From Acidimicrobiia bacterium (GTDB lineage: Bacteria > Actinomycetota > Acidimicrobiia > IMCC26256 > PALSA-610), in the NCBI GenBank assembly GCA_026002935.1, contig BPGH01000001.1:2879250-2943249 (forward strand): a stretch of DNA of 64,000 nt, read 5' to 3'. Below the pieces are notes generated by a model. It had not been told where the DNA came from and made no database searches. It saw only the letters and a list, made by a program, of their open reading frames with translations. A program made the translations under genes and the position numbers. Of this stretch, positions 8,485 to 16,016 are shown in pieces. Positions within the stretch are counted from its first letter, which is position 1. Every line of letters begins with the position of its first letter.

Positions 8485-9240
8485 ATGGCCTCGATGGGAC
8501 GGCGCCTGGCGGCAGAGGCGCTCGGGACGTTCTGGCTCGTGCTCGGGGGGACGGGTGCCGCCGTGCTCGCGGCGAACTTCGAACCGACCACCAACCTCGG
8601 CATCGGGTTGACCGGCGTCTCGCTCGCGTTCGGGCTCACGGTCGTCACCGGCGCGTACGCGCTGGGCGCCGTCTCGGGCGGCCACTTCAACCCGGCCGTC
8701 ACCGTCGGCCTGTTCATCGCGCGGCGCATCGAACCGGCCGCGGTGATCCCGTACGTCGTCGCCCAGGTCGCCGGCGCGGTCGCGGCGTCCGGCGTGCTGC
8801 TCGTCATCGCGAACGGCGTCGACACCTACGACATCGACGTGAACGGCCTCGCGCAGAACGGGTGGGCCGACGCCTCGCCCGGCGGGTACGACTTCGGTGC
8901 GGCGCTCGTCACCGAGGTCGTGCTCACCGCCGTGTTCCTGCTCGTGATCCTCGGGGCGACCGCGAAGACCGCGCCGGTCGGCTTCGCGCCACTCGCGATC
9001 GGCCTGGCGCTCACGCTGATCCACCTGATCTCGATCCCCGTCACGAACACCTCGGTCAACCCCGCGCGCTCCACCGGGCCCGCCGTGTTCGTGGGCGGCG
9101 ACGCGCTCGAGCAGCTCTGGCTCTTCTGGCTCGCGCCGGTCGCCGGTGCGGTGATCGGCGCGCTCGCGTACGCGATCGTCGACCCCGAGGGCTGGCCGGC
9201 CACGCGCGAGGCGCGCACGCCCGCCGACGGGCCCCGGTAG
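8485..9240 (+). CDS. aqpZ: Aquaporin (MIP family)
   Basis: A 251-residue water/solute channel. It has six predicted helices and both NPA boxes: GGHFNPAV (Asn69-Pro70-Ala71) and, in the second half, [11 protein letters not shown]. The residues around them match AqpZ-type water channels more than glycerol facilitators (no Asp after the second NPA-Arg). The ATG at 8485 is preceded by GGGGGAGGGA, a good ribosome site. An inverted repeat GGGGAG/CTCCCC lies just upstream (about 8443-8462). A cytoplasmic-membrane role in osmotic water flow is expected. Confidence 0.93.
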   Translation: MASMGRRLAAEALGTFWLVLGGTGAAVLAANFEPTTNLGIGLTGVSLAFGLTVVTGAYALGAVSGGHFNPAVTVGLFIARRIEPAAVIPYVVAQVAGAVAASGVLLVIANGVDTYDIDVNGLAQNGWADASPGGYDFGAALVTEVVLTAVFLLVILGATAKTAPVGFAPLAIGLALTLIHLISIPVTNTSVNPARSTGPAVFVGGDALEQLWLFWLAPVAGAVIGALAYAIVDPEGWPATREARTPADGPR

Positions 9241-9296
9241 GCGGCCCGCGCCCCGGGACCGGCCGCGCCCCGCGGGGGCGGCCCGCCGGCGCGGCT

Positions 9297-9302
9297 TAGG
9301 AT
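9297..9302 (+). promoter_or_regulatory. leaderless -10 box of the small membrane protein gene
   Basis: TAGGAT, 6 nt before the GTG at 9309. Confidence 0.6.
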
Positions 9303-9308
9303 GCCCCG

Positions 9309-9566
9309 GTGCTGATCATCGCCATCTTGTGCTTCGGCTTCGCGGCCGGTTGGGTCGCGCAGCTCCTCCTCGGGATGGGGTCCCGTCCCGACGGCCGGAC
9401 GCTCGTCGCGGGGCTCGCCGGTTCGTTCGTGGGCGGTCTCGTCGTCAGCCTCGTCGCCGGTGACGGGCTCGCGCTGCGCCCGAGCGGCATCGTCGGCTCC
9501 ATCGCCGGCGCCGTGGTGGTGCTGGTGGTCTGGCGGGCCCTCGACCGGTCCCGGCCCGCGCGCTGA
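9309..9566 (+). CDS. Small membrane protein, GlsB/YeaQ/YmgE-like
   Basis: An 85-residue protein with three hydrophobic segments and glycine-rich helices (ILCFGFAAGWVAQLLLG, LVAGLAGSFVGGLVVSL, GIVGSIAGAVVVLVVW), the pattern of the transglycosylase-associated (GlsB/YeaQ) family. The short loop with GSRPDGR is less typical. The GTG start is fixed by the TAGGAT box 6 nt upstream. Family members are linked to envelope stress; function here is unproven. Confidence 0.75.
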   Translation: MLIIAILCFGFAAGWVAQLLLGMGSRPDGRTLVAGLAGSFVGGLVVSLVAGDGLALRPSGIVGSIAGAVVVLVVWRALDRSRPAR

Positions 9567-9594
9567 GGCGGGCGCCGGCCGCCCCGCTCCCGTG

Positions 9595-10668
9595 ATGGGC
9601 GACGACCCCGGCCCCGGCGTCCCCGACCCGGTCGCGGAGGCGATCCGCCGCGAGGCGGAGTCGCCCCGCCGGCGGGTCACGTTCGGGCGCGTGGCCGCCC
9701 TCGCGCTCGTCGCGATCTCCTTCTACCTCGTCGCGCCGAGCCTGCTGCGCGTCCTGGAGTCCTGGCCGCGCCTCTCGTCGGTCGCGTGGTGGTGGTTCGT
9801 CGTCGTGTTCGCGCTCCAGGCGGCGAGCTTCTGGTGCGTGTTCGTCCTCCAGCGGCTCGCGCTGCGCGTCGACGACTGGTTCGCGATCGCGACGAGCCAG
9901 CTCGCCGGCAACGCGCTGAGCCGCGTCGTGCCGGGCGGGCCCGCGGCGGGCGCCGCGCTGCAACTCCGGATGCTCGCGGGCGCGGGCTACGACGCGGCCG
10001 GTTCCGTCACGGGCCTGACTGCGTTCTCGCTGCTGCAGACCGCGAGCGTGTTCGCGCTCCCCCTGCTCACGCTGCCGGCCATCGTCGGCGGCACGCCGGT
10101 GAGCGCGGGACTCGCCCAGTCCGCGCTGATCGGCGTCGCCGGGTTCGTCGTCGTCGCGCTCCTGAGCCTGGTCGCGATCGGCGCCGACCGCCCGCTGCGG
10201 TGGATCGGTCGCGTGCTGCAGGCCGTCCACAACCGCTTCCCGCGGGGGCGTGCGCCGCTGTACGGACTCCCTGAACGGTTGATCGCCGAACGCAACGAGA
10301 TCCGCGCCGTGCTCGGCCGCGAATGGGGCAAGGCGTCGCTCGCCGTCGCGGGGCGACTCGGTTTCGACTTCCTCTCCCTGCTCGCCGCGCTCACCGCGGT
10401 GGACGCACGCCCGAACCCGTCGCTCGTGCTGCTCGCATACAGCGCGACGATGGTGCTGTCGATGGTGCCGATCACACCCGGCGGTCTCGGCGTCGTCGAG
10501 GCGGGCCTCAGCGCCACGCTCGCGCTCGCCGGCGTGCCCGGCGGCGCGGCCGTGCTCGCGACGCTGCTGTACCGGCTGGCGTCGTACTGGCTCCCGCTCC
10601 TGGCGGGCGCGGTCGCCTACCTCGTGTACCGCCGCCGGTTCGGTGCGGCCGCCGCGGCGTCCCGCTGA
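9595..10668 (+). CDS. Flippase-like integral membrane protein (LPG synthase TM domain, UPF0104)
   Basis: A 357-residue protein with about 8 membrane helices matching the lysylphosphatidylglycerol synthetase transmembrane/flippase domain. Conserved segments include NALSRVVPGGPAAGAALQ, SMVPITPGGLGVVEAGL and LLYRLASYWLPLLAG. There is no soluble synthetase domain, so it is more likely a lipid or polyprenol-linked substrate translocase. ATG 9595 is preceded by an in-frame GTG at 9592; either may be used. It sits 28 bp after the GlsB-like gene on the same strand and may be cotranscribed with it. Confidence 0.85.
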   Translation: MGDDPGPGVPDPVAEAIRREAESPRRRVTFGRVAALALVAISFYLVAPSLLRVLESWPRLSSVAWWWFVVVFALQAASFWCVFVLQRLALRVDDWFAIATSQLAGNALSRVVPGGPAAGAALQLRMLAGAGYDAAGSVTGLTAFSLLQTASVFALPLLTLPAIVGGTPVSAGLAQSALIGVAGFVVVALLSLVAIGADRPLRWIGRVLQAVHNRFPRGRAPLYGLPERLIAERNEIRAVLGREWGKASLAVAGRLGFDFLSLLAALTAVDARPNPSLVLLAYSATMVLSMVPITPGGLGVVEAGLSATLALAGVPGGAAVLATLLYRLASYWLPLLAGAVAYLVYRRRFGAAAAASR

Positions 10669-10760
10669 AGGACGCCGCGACGCGCCGGACGGAATGGTCC
10701 CGTGCGGCGGGAGGGCCGCCTACGCTCGTGCCGAACCGTCCGGCCCCCCGGAGGACCGCC

Positions 10761-11153
10761 ATGATCCGCCTCGTCGCCTCGGCCGTCGTGAGCCTCGTCG
10801 CGAGCGCGATCGCGCTGGTCGTCGCCGCGCTCGTCCTCGACGACATGGCGCTCGACGGCGGCGCGTTCGTCATCGCGGCGGTCGTCTTCACGGGCGCGCT
10901 CATCCTCGTCGAGCCGCTGCTGCGGCAGATCGCGATCAGGAACGCGCCCGCGCTGTTGGGGAGCAGTGCCCTCGTCGCGACCCTGATCGCGCTCGTGGTC
11001 ACCGACCTGGTCTCGGACGGCCTCAGCATCTCGGGCGCCGTCACCTGGGTCTCCGCCACGGTGATCGTGTGGCTGGTCGCGCTCGCGGCCCGGTTCCTCC
11101 TCCCGTTCGTGATCTTCAGGCGCGTGTTCGCCGAGGCGCGCGACCGGCGCTGA
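10761..11153 (+). CDS. Small four-helix membrane protein, phage-holin-family-IV-like
   Basis: A 130-residue protein with four hydrophobic helices and few charged residues. The pattern (start with MIRLVASAVVSLVASAIAL, a central VVFTGALILVEPLLRQ, a C-terminal FRRVFAEARDRR tail) resembles the superfamily IV holin-like/PF04020-type membrane proteins that are common chromosomal genes in Actinobacteria. There are no phage genes nearby, so a lysis role is unlikely. ATG 10761 has GGAGG 5 nt upstream. Confidence 0.7.
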   Translation: MIRLVASAVVSLVASAIALVVAALVLDDMALDGGAFVIAAVVFTGALILVEPLLRQIAIRNAPALLGSSALVATLIALVVTDLVSDGLSISGAVTWVSATVIVWLVALAARFLLPFVIFRRVFAEARDRR

Positions 11154-11188
11154 ACCCGCGGCGCGCACCGGCGCGCGTCCCCCACCGG

Positions 11189-11194
11189 TACGCT
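11189..11194 (+). promoter_or_regulatory. leaderless -10 box of the membrane PI-PLC-like gene
   Basis: TACGCT, 8 nt before the ATG at 11203. Confidence 0.6.
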
Positions 11195-11202
11195 CTCGCG
11201 CC

Positions 11203-13407
11203 ATGGCGGTCGTGAACCGGCGGGCCGCCGCCGCGATCGCCACGGCCGTCGCGGTGGTCGCCGCGGCCACCGGCATCGTGATCCTCGGCGGCGCGCTCGC
11301 GCTGGGCCCGCGCGTCCTCGACGAGGACCTCTACGCGGGCGCGCTCGTGCGCGCCGACGCGTACGAGCGGCTGTACACGGAGGTGCTCGCCGACCCGGAG
11401 CTCGCCGAGACGGCCGAGCGGCTCGCCGGCGGCCTCGACCTCGGGCGCGTCGACCCCGGACAGGCGCGGATCCTCGTCACGAATTCGCTGCGCCTCGTCC
11501 TGCCCCCCGACCACCTGCAGGCGGGCACCGAGCGCGTCCTGGCGGCCCTGCTCGCGTACCTGCGGGGCGACACCCCCCGCCTCGACGCGGACTTCGACCT
11601 GTCGGCGGCGCTCGCGGACGTCGAGCGCACCGCGGTCACGCAGGTCCGCGCCGCGCTCGCGCGGGTCCCGACCCGGCCCGCCGCGTCCGCGGCCGAGCTG
11701 CGCGCCGGCCTCGACGAGGCGGCGCGGGAGCTTCGGGAGGGCCGGCTGCCCGCTGCGATCCCGGTCCCGGCGGGCGCCGTCGGCGGCGACGACGTGATCG
11801 CCGCGCTGCGGGACGTGGTCGGCGGCGACCTCCCCCCCGACCTCGAGGTGACCGTGCGCACGCTCCTCGACGCCGGCGCGGGCGCGGACGCGTCGGCCGC
11901 CGCGCTCGCCCCGCTCGTCGGCGGGCACGCCGCGGAGCAGGTCGCGCAGCTGCGCCGGGACCTCGAGGACGGCCGGGAGCTCGACCTCACCGCGGAGGTG
12001 GCCGAGCGTGCGGGCACCACGCCGCGGCGCGTCGTCGAGCGGCTCGACTGGGTGCGGGACGCGGTCGGCAGGTACCGCACGCTCGCCGTCGCCGCCGGGG
12101 CGGCGCTCCTCGCGTCGGGCTTCGCGGCGATCGCGGCGCTGCACCGCCGTCGCGCGACGCGTGCGCTCGCGCTGATCGCGGCGGCGACGGTGCTCGGCGG
12201 GATCGCGCTGTTCGGCGTGTGGCTCGCCGTGCGCCACACGGTCGACCCGCCGCTCGCCGCGGCGACCGGCACCGGCGCCGGGAGCTGGGACCTCCCCGCG
12301 GGCACGCGCGCGGTGGTGCGCGACGTCGAGGCGCAGGTGGCCGACGACCTCGAGTCGCTCGCCGCACGCGTCGCGCGCCTCGTCGCCCTCGCCGGGCTCC
12401 TCGTCGCCGCGGCCGTCGTCGCGGTCCGGTCCGATCGCCGGAGGGTACGGGCCGTCGCCGTGGCGGCGGGCGCCGCCGCCCTCGTGCTCGCCGTCCTCGC
12501 GGCCGCCGACCTCCGGCGGCCGCCGCCCCGCGCGTGCAACGGGCACCCGGCGCTGTGCGACCGCCGGTACGACGAGGTGGTGCAGTTCGCGACGCACAAC
12601 TCGATGTCGAGCCCCGACGTCGTGCAGGTGTGGCCCGAGCAGGACGGCACGATCACCGAGCAGCTCGACGCCGGGGTGCGCGCACTGCTGATCGACGCGC
12701 ACTACTGGCCCGACCTCCTGTCCGCACAGCAGCTCGCGGCCGCCGACCCGGCGGTCCCGGCCGCGGTCGCCGAACGGGTCGCGGCCGTCGACCGCGAGCG
12801 CCTGCGGGGCCGCGAGGGCGTCTTCATGTGCCACAACCTCTGTGCGTGGGGCGGACGGCCGCTCGTCGACGGGCTCGGGGACGTGCGCGAGTTCCTCGAC
12901 GCCAACCCGAACGAGGTGGTCACGATCGTGTTGCAGGACGAGGTCGAGCCCGCGGACGCCGTCGCCGCGTTCCGCGACGCGGGGCTCGAGCCCTACGCGT
13001 ACCGCCACGACCACGAGGGGGAATGGCCGACGCTCGGCGAGATGATCGACCGGGGCGAGCGGCTGGTCGTGTTCGCGGAGAACAGCGGCCCGCCCCCCGG
13101 CTGGTACGCGTCGGCGTTCGACGTGATCGCCGACACCCCGTTCGGGTTCGCCGAGCCCGAGGACATGTCGTGCGCACCCAACCGCGGGCCGGCCGACGCG
13201 CCGCTGTTCCTGATGAACCACTGGCTGACCCGGGCGGCCCCCGACCGGAAGGCGGCCGCGCTGGTCAACACGCGCGAGGCGGTGGTCGAGCGGGCCCGCC
13301 GGTGCGCGGCGGAACGGGGGCGGCTGCCCAACCTCGTCGCCGTCGACTTCTTCACGATCGGTGACGTGCGCGGCGCGGTCGACGTGCTGAACGGCCTGCG
13401 CGACTGA
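11203..13407 (+). CDS. Membrane protein with C-terminal PI-PLC-like phosphodiesterase domain
   Basis: A 734-residue protein. An N-terminal helix (about 10-32) leads into a roughly 240-residue, mostly acidic extracytoplasmic region. Four further membrane helices lie between about 285 and 440. The C-terminal 290 residues form a PI-PLC X-like barrel: FATHNSMSS contains the expected first catalytic His, IDAHYW and FMCHNLC hold further barrel residues, and NEVVTIVLQDEV follows. This barrel would face outside, anchored by the helices. Such domains cleave phosphodiester headgroups of lipids or related molecules. Four cysteines near the barrel start (CNGHPALC, MCHNLC) may form disulfides. The fusion of the N-terminal region to this barrel is not one I recognise. 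Confidence 0.8.
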   Translation: MAVVNRRAAAAIATAVAVVAAATGIVILGGALALGPRVLDEDLYAGALVRADAYERLYTEVLADPELAETAERLAGGLDLGRVDPGQARILVTNSLRLVLPPDHLQAGTERVLAALLAYLRGDTPRLDADFDLSAALADVERTAVTQVRAALARVPTRPAASAAELRAGLDEAARELREGRLPAAIPVPAGAVGGDDVIAALRDVVGGDLPPDLEVTVRTLLDAGAGADASAAALAPLVGGHAAEQVAQLRRDLEDGRELDLTAEVAERAGTTPRRVVERLDWVRDAVGRYRTLAVAAGAALLASGFAAIAALHRRRATRALALIAAATVLGGIALFGVWLAVRHTVDPPLAAATGTGAGSWDLPAGTRAVVRDVEAQVADDLESLAARVARLVALAGLLVAAAVVAVRSDRRRVRAVAVAAGAAALVLAVLAAADLRRPPPRACNGHPALCDRRYDEVVQFATHNSMSSPDVVQVWPEQDGTITEQLDAGVRALLIDAHYWPDLLSAQQLAAADPAVPAAVAERVAAVDRERLRGREGVFMCHNLCAWGGRPLVDGLGDVREFLDANPNEVVTIVLQDEVEPADAVAAFRDAGLEPYAYRHDHEGEWPTLGEMIDRGERLVVFAENSGPPPGWYASAFDVIADTPFGFAEPEDMSCAPNRGPADAPLFLMNHWLTRAAPDRKAAALVNTREAVVERARRCAAERGRLPNLVAVDFFTIGDVRGAVDVLNGLRD

Positions 13408-13479
13408 CCCGGACCCACGGGGATCGAGGCGCGCGGCGGTCGTCATCGCGCCCCCGCGTCGCCGCGACCCGGCGCACGC

Positions 13480-13827
13480 TCAGCCGGTGGTCACCCGCAC
13501 GACGACGCCTCCCTCCACCTCGAAATCGAGCCGCTCGGGGACGTAGTCGAGGGTCACCGGCAGATCCTCCCCGTCCTCCTTGACCACGCGCCACGGCCGG
13601 CCCTCGGCGTCGGCGCGCGCGCCGGCCTCCTCGACGGCGAGCCCGACGTATGCGTCGAGGTCCCCCGGCGCGTCCTGCGCGCCGCCGTCCACGGTCGAGG
13701 GCGTCGAACTCGGACCCGTCGTCGCCTCCTCGCCCCGGTCGGTCGGGTCGTCGTCGCCGCACCCGGCGAGCGCGAGCACCGACACCCCGGCCGCGGCCGC
13801 CCGCCGGAACCCGGTCCACGTCGCCAC
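13480..13827 (-). CDS. Lipoprotein with peptidase inhibitor I78-like domain
   Basis: A 115-residue secreted lipoprotein. The signal peptide ends in a lipobox LALAGC with acylated Cys23. After an acidic, Ser/Thr-rich linker, the last 60 residues contain EEAGARADAEGRPWRVVKED, then LDYVPERLDFEVEGGVVVRV, closely resembling the I78 (Elastase inhibitor AFLEI-like) family. It would be a cell-surface protease inhibitor. GTG 13827 is chosen because GGGAGGAGG precedes it and the signal peptide starts there; longer in-frame starts run into the tRNA region and are implausible. Confidence 0.75.
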   Translation of the reverse strand: MATWTGFRRAAAAGVSVLALAGCGDDDPTDRGEEATTGPSSTPSTVDGGAQDAPGDLDAYVGLAVEEAGARADAEGRPWRVVKEDGEDLPVTLDYVPERLDFEVEGGVVVRVTTG

Positions 13828-13899
13828 GCCCGCCTCCTCCCGCCGGCCGCACGGCCGCACGGCCGCACGCGGCAGGCTAACCCGACCCCTCCGGGCGCA

Positions 13900-14090
13900 A
13901 GCGGCGGCGCCTCGGGACCGCCACGCGACCGCCCCACGGTGACGGCCACGGCGAACCACACGGCGAGCACCGGGAACCCCAGGCGGAGGTGGTCGCCGAA
14001 GCGGTACCCGCCCGGCGCCGTGATCATCGTGGTCGCGGGCGTCTGCACCGGCGTGAGCAACGCAGCCGACGACGCCACGGCGAGCTCGCC
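13900..14090 (-). pseudogene. C-terminal remnant of a SLC13/anion-permease-type transporter
   Basis: On the minus strand, directly after the 3' end of tRNA-Val, one frame reads ASSAALLTPVQTPATTMI, then APGGYRFGDHLRLGFPVLAV and WFAVAVTV. This strongly resembles the last two helices of DASS/SLC13 or ArsB/NhaD permeases (TPV-x-PPN-x-M-x-x-GPGGYRFGDY-x-RLGLP). No start codon, upstream helices or clean stop remain; the frame runs on into unrelated sequence. The rest of the gene is absent because the tRNA lies there, so I read this as a relic of a deletion or integration at the tRNA. Confidence 0.5.
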
Positions 14091-14099
14091 GGCGGTGCG

Positions 14100-14172
14100 T
14101 GGGCGCTGGCGGGATCGAACCGCCGACCTCCTGCTTGTAAGGCAGGCGCTCTCCCGGCTGAGCTAAACGCCC
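14100..14172 (-). tRNA. tRNA-Val (anticodon TAC)
   Basis: A 73-nt cloverleaf on the minus strand. The acceptor GGGCGTT pairs with AGCGCCC, the D-stem is GCTC/GAGC, the anticodon loop CTTACAA gives TAC, the T-arm is GGCGG-TTCGATC-CCGCC, and the discriminator is A. CCA is not encoded. Confidence 0.95.
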
Positions 14173-14389
14173 CTGGTCGCGCTCAGGGTAGCGGTCGGTC
14201 CCCGGCCGCCCGCCGGGACGGCCCGGGCGCGCCCGGGCGCACGACGCGCCCGGGCCCCACGCCGCGGGGGGACCGGCGTGGGGCCCGGATGCCTGCGGTC
14301 GGGCGCCGCCTCCGGCGGGCCGGGGCTCGCTGGTCGTCACCCCGGCCCGCCCCTCACCTGCGCCAGGTGGGACGTGCCCGCGCCGCGCC

Positions 14390-14405
14390 CGCGCGCGCGT
14401 GCGCG
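14390..14405. other. alternating CG/TG tract
   Basis: A short alternating purine-pyrimidine run (CGCGCGCGCGTGCGCG) abuts the 3' end of whiB. It could adopt left-handed DNA under supercoiling; this is only a sequence property. Confidence 0.35.
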
Positions 14406-14732
14406 TCAGGCCGTCTGCGCCTGCGGCGCCCCCTCCTCGGGCCGGATCTTCGGCGGGCGGCCGCGCTTGCGCTTCTGGGCGACGATCCGGCCGTTCACGA
14501 ACAGCTCACCGCCCCAGACGCCCCACGGCTCGCGCCGCTCCTGCGCGCCGGCCAGGCACGGCTCGCGCGCCGGGCAGTCGCCGCAGAACCCCTTGGCCGC
14601 GGCGATGTCGTCGATCTGCTCCGAGAAGAACAGCTCGACGAGCGCGCCCGTACCGTCGTTGCACTTCGCGTCGACCTGCCAGTCGGGCTCCCGACCCGCG
14701 ATCGCCTCGGCGAGCTCCTGGATGGCGGACAT
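14406..14732 (-). CDS. WhiB family iron-sulfur transcriptional regulator with C-terminal AT-hook
   Basis: A 108-residue Wbl protein. The four Fe-S cysteines are Cys24, Cys50, Cys53 and Cys59 (C-x25-C-x2-C-x5-C), followed by the GVWGG turn at 71-75 that binds the primary sigma factor in characterised Wbl proteins. The tail KRGRPPK (89-95) is an AT-hook-like DNA-contact motif, reminiscent of WhiB7, though assignment to a numbered WhiB class is not possible. ATG 14732 follows GAGGGGTGAG. Upstream lie four tandem copies of CGTGTCGGT and, beyond them, an intrinsic terminator that insulates it. The Wbl family is restricted to Actinobacteria and their phages. Confidence 0.95.
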   Translation of the reverse strand: MSAIQELAEAIAGREPDWQVDAKCNDGTGALVELFFSEQIDDIAAAKGFCGDCPAREPCLAGAQERREPWGVWGGELFVNGRIVAQKRKRGRPPKIRPEEGAPQAQTA

Positions 14733-14760
14733 CGCCTCTCACCCCTCGTTTCGTTCCGGT

Positions 14761-14802
14761 CGTGTCGGTCGTGTCGGTCGTGTCGGTCTCGGTCGTGTCG
14801 GT
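14761..14802. repeat. 9-bp tandem repeats upstream of whiB
   Basis: Copies of CGTGTCGGT at 14761, 14770, 14779 and 14794, with a degenerate 6-bp unit between the third and fourth. They end 28 bp before the whiB start codon, a position suitable for activator binding. Confidence 0.8.
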
Positions 14803-14844
14803 CGGTACCGCGTCGTCGGCCGGCGGTCGGCGCCGGGCCCCGGG

Positions 14845-14882
14845 CAAACGAAAAGGCCGCCGGGGTCACGCCCCGACGGCCT
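14845..14882 (-). terminator. intrinsic terminator
   Basis: On the minus strand a 12-bp stem with one mismatch (14882-14871 paired with 14865-14854, loop CGTGA) is followed by TTTTCGTTTG. It is the clearest rho-independent terminator in the window. It ends a minus-strand transcript coming from about 15.1 kb and separates it from whiB. Confidence 0.85.
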
Positions 14883-14912
14883 GGTGGAGTGCCTCTTGGC
14901 AGCCTTGGTCGG

Positions 14913-15089
14913 CTACGGGGACTCCCGGGTCCGTCGGGGCCGGTCGTGCTTGGCGAGCGCGTCCGCGAAGGTCCGGATCTGCGACCACGGCGCGGCGCCC
15001 GGCCGGAGCCCACCGCGGACCCGGGCGCACGCGCGCGGCATGCCGGCCATCACGGCGGCTGCGGCGTCGGGGGCGTACGTCGGTGCCAT
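14913..15089 (-). CDS. Small hypothetical protein
   Basis: A 58-residue frame starting ATG 15089 (MAPTYAPDAAAAVMAG) and ending 30 bp before the intrinsic terminator. It has an Ala-rich start and a basic C-terminus (KHDRPRRTRESP), with no recognised domain. Support for it being real is the strong terminator just downstream and the tandem repeats just upstream, which mark an independent transcription unit; the unit could equally encode a small RNA. No clear ribosome site is seen. Confidence 0.35.
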   Translation of the reverse strand: MAPTYAPDAAAAVMAGMPRACARVRGGLRPGAAPWSQIRTFADALAKHDRPRRTRESP

Positions 15090-15090
15090 C

Positions 15091-15150
15091 GGGCGGTCCA
15101 GTCGTCGGGCGGTCGGTCGTCGGGCGGTCGGTCGTCGGCGGTCGGTCGTC
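15091..15150. repeat. 15-bp tandem repeats, GGGCGGTCGGTCGTC
   Basis: Four consecutive copies starting at 15091 (16 bp), 15107, 15122 and 15137 (14 bp). They lie immediately upstream of the start of the 58-residue frame on the minus strand. They share the GTCGGTC core with the 9-bp repeats in front of whiB. Confidence 0.8.
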
Positions 15151-15212
15151 GGCCGGTTGGTCCGAGGGCCATCCGATCACGGTGGCCCCGCGGCGTCAAG
15201 CGATTTATCCGC

Positions 15213-16016
15213 TTATCCGCCGGCCCCGTCGCCGCGCGGCACCCGCGGCCGGTCCGCCGCCCAGGCGGCCAGCACCGCGTGCACCGGCGCCGGCCCGGCG
15301 AGGATCTCACCGGTGTGCAGCCAGGCCGCCCCGTCGCCGTCCCAGTCGGTGACGGTGCCACCCGCCTCGCGGACCAACAGCGCGCCGGCCGCGACGTCCC
15401 AGGGGCCGAGGCGCAGCTCGAAGAAGCCGTCGAACACCCCTTCGGCGGTCCAGCACAGGTCGAGGCTCGCGGCACCGACCCGGCGCACGTCCTCGAAGCG
15501 GCGGAGCGCGGCGTCGAACACGGCGAGGTACTCGGGCAGCAGGTGCTTGTGCCGGAAGGGGAAGCCGGTCGCGACGATCGCCTGATCGGGCGCGCGCCCG
15601 CTCACCTCCAGGCGCCGCCCGTCGCGCCAGGCGCCGCCGCCCGCGGACGCCCAGAACGTGCGGCCGAGCAGCGGCGCGTGCACGACGCCGACGACCGGCG
15701 CGCCGTCGCGCACGAGCGCCACCGACACCCCGACCGCGTCGAGGCCGTGGACGAAGTTGGCGGTGCCGTCGAGCGGGTCGACGAGCCACTCCTCCTCGGC
15801 GCGCACGCCGCCCGCCTCCTCACCGAAGACGGGGATGCCGGTGCGTTCGAGCACCGACCGGACCGCGGCCTCGCTCGCCAGGTCGGCCTCGCTGACCCAG
15901 TCGCCCGGTGCCTTCTCGCGCACGTCCGCGGGGGCACCGAAGTGCGCCGCGACGACCTCGCCGCCGGCGCGCGCGGCGGCGAGGGCGACGTCGAGCAGCC
16001 GGTCGAGCCCACCCAC
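15213..16016 (-). CDS. Inositol monophosphatase family protein
   Basis: A 267-residue Mg-dependent sugar-phosphatase-fold protein. Metal ligands are Glu66 (EE) and the DPLDGTAN motif at 80-87; the C-terminal WDVAAGALLV holds the last metal Asp. These fit IMPase, histidinol-phosphatase (HisN) or PAP-phosphatase activities; the exact substrate is not resolvable. The GTG start at 16016 overlaps the stop codon of the upstream IMPase-like gene by one base. It is the last gene of the pterin/Moco operon. Confidence 0.9.
   Translation of the reverse strand: MGGLDRLLDVALAAARAGGEVVAAHFGAPADVREKAPGDWVSEADLASEAAVRSVLERTGIPVFGEEAGGVRAEEEWLVDPLDGTANFVHGLDAVGVSVALVRDGAPVVGVVHAPLLGRTFWASAGGGAWRDGRRLEVSGRAPDQAIVATGFPFRHKHLLPEYLAVFDAALRRFEDVRRVGAASLDLCWTAEGVFDGFFELRLGPWDVAAGALLVREAGGTVTDWDGDGAAWLHTGEILAGPAPVHAVLAAWAADRPRVPRGDGAGG

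Noticed and set aside
10761..11153. Prophage holin
   Set aside because: Holin-like helices only; no lysin, capsid or integrase gene is near, and such proteins are common chromosomal genes.
15091..15150. CRISPR array
   Set aside because: The units are directly adjacent with no spacers, and no cas genes are present.
14866..15180. 104-codon minus-strand frame with TDRPTTDRPTT repeats
   Set aside because: The repeats come from the DNA tandem array, and the frame runs through the terminator stem at 14871-14882. The shorter 58-codon frame fits the terminator position better.
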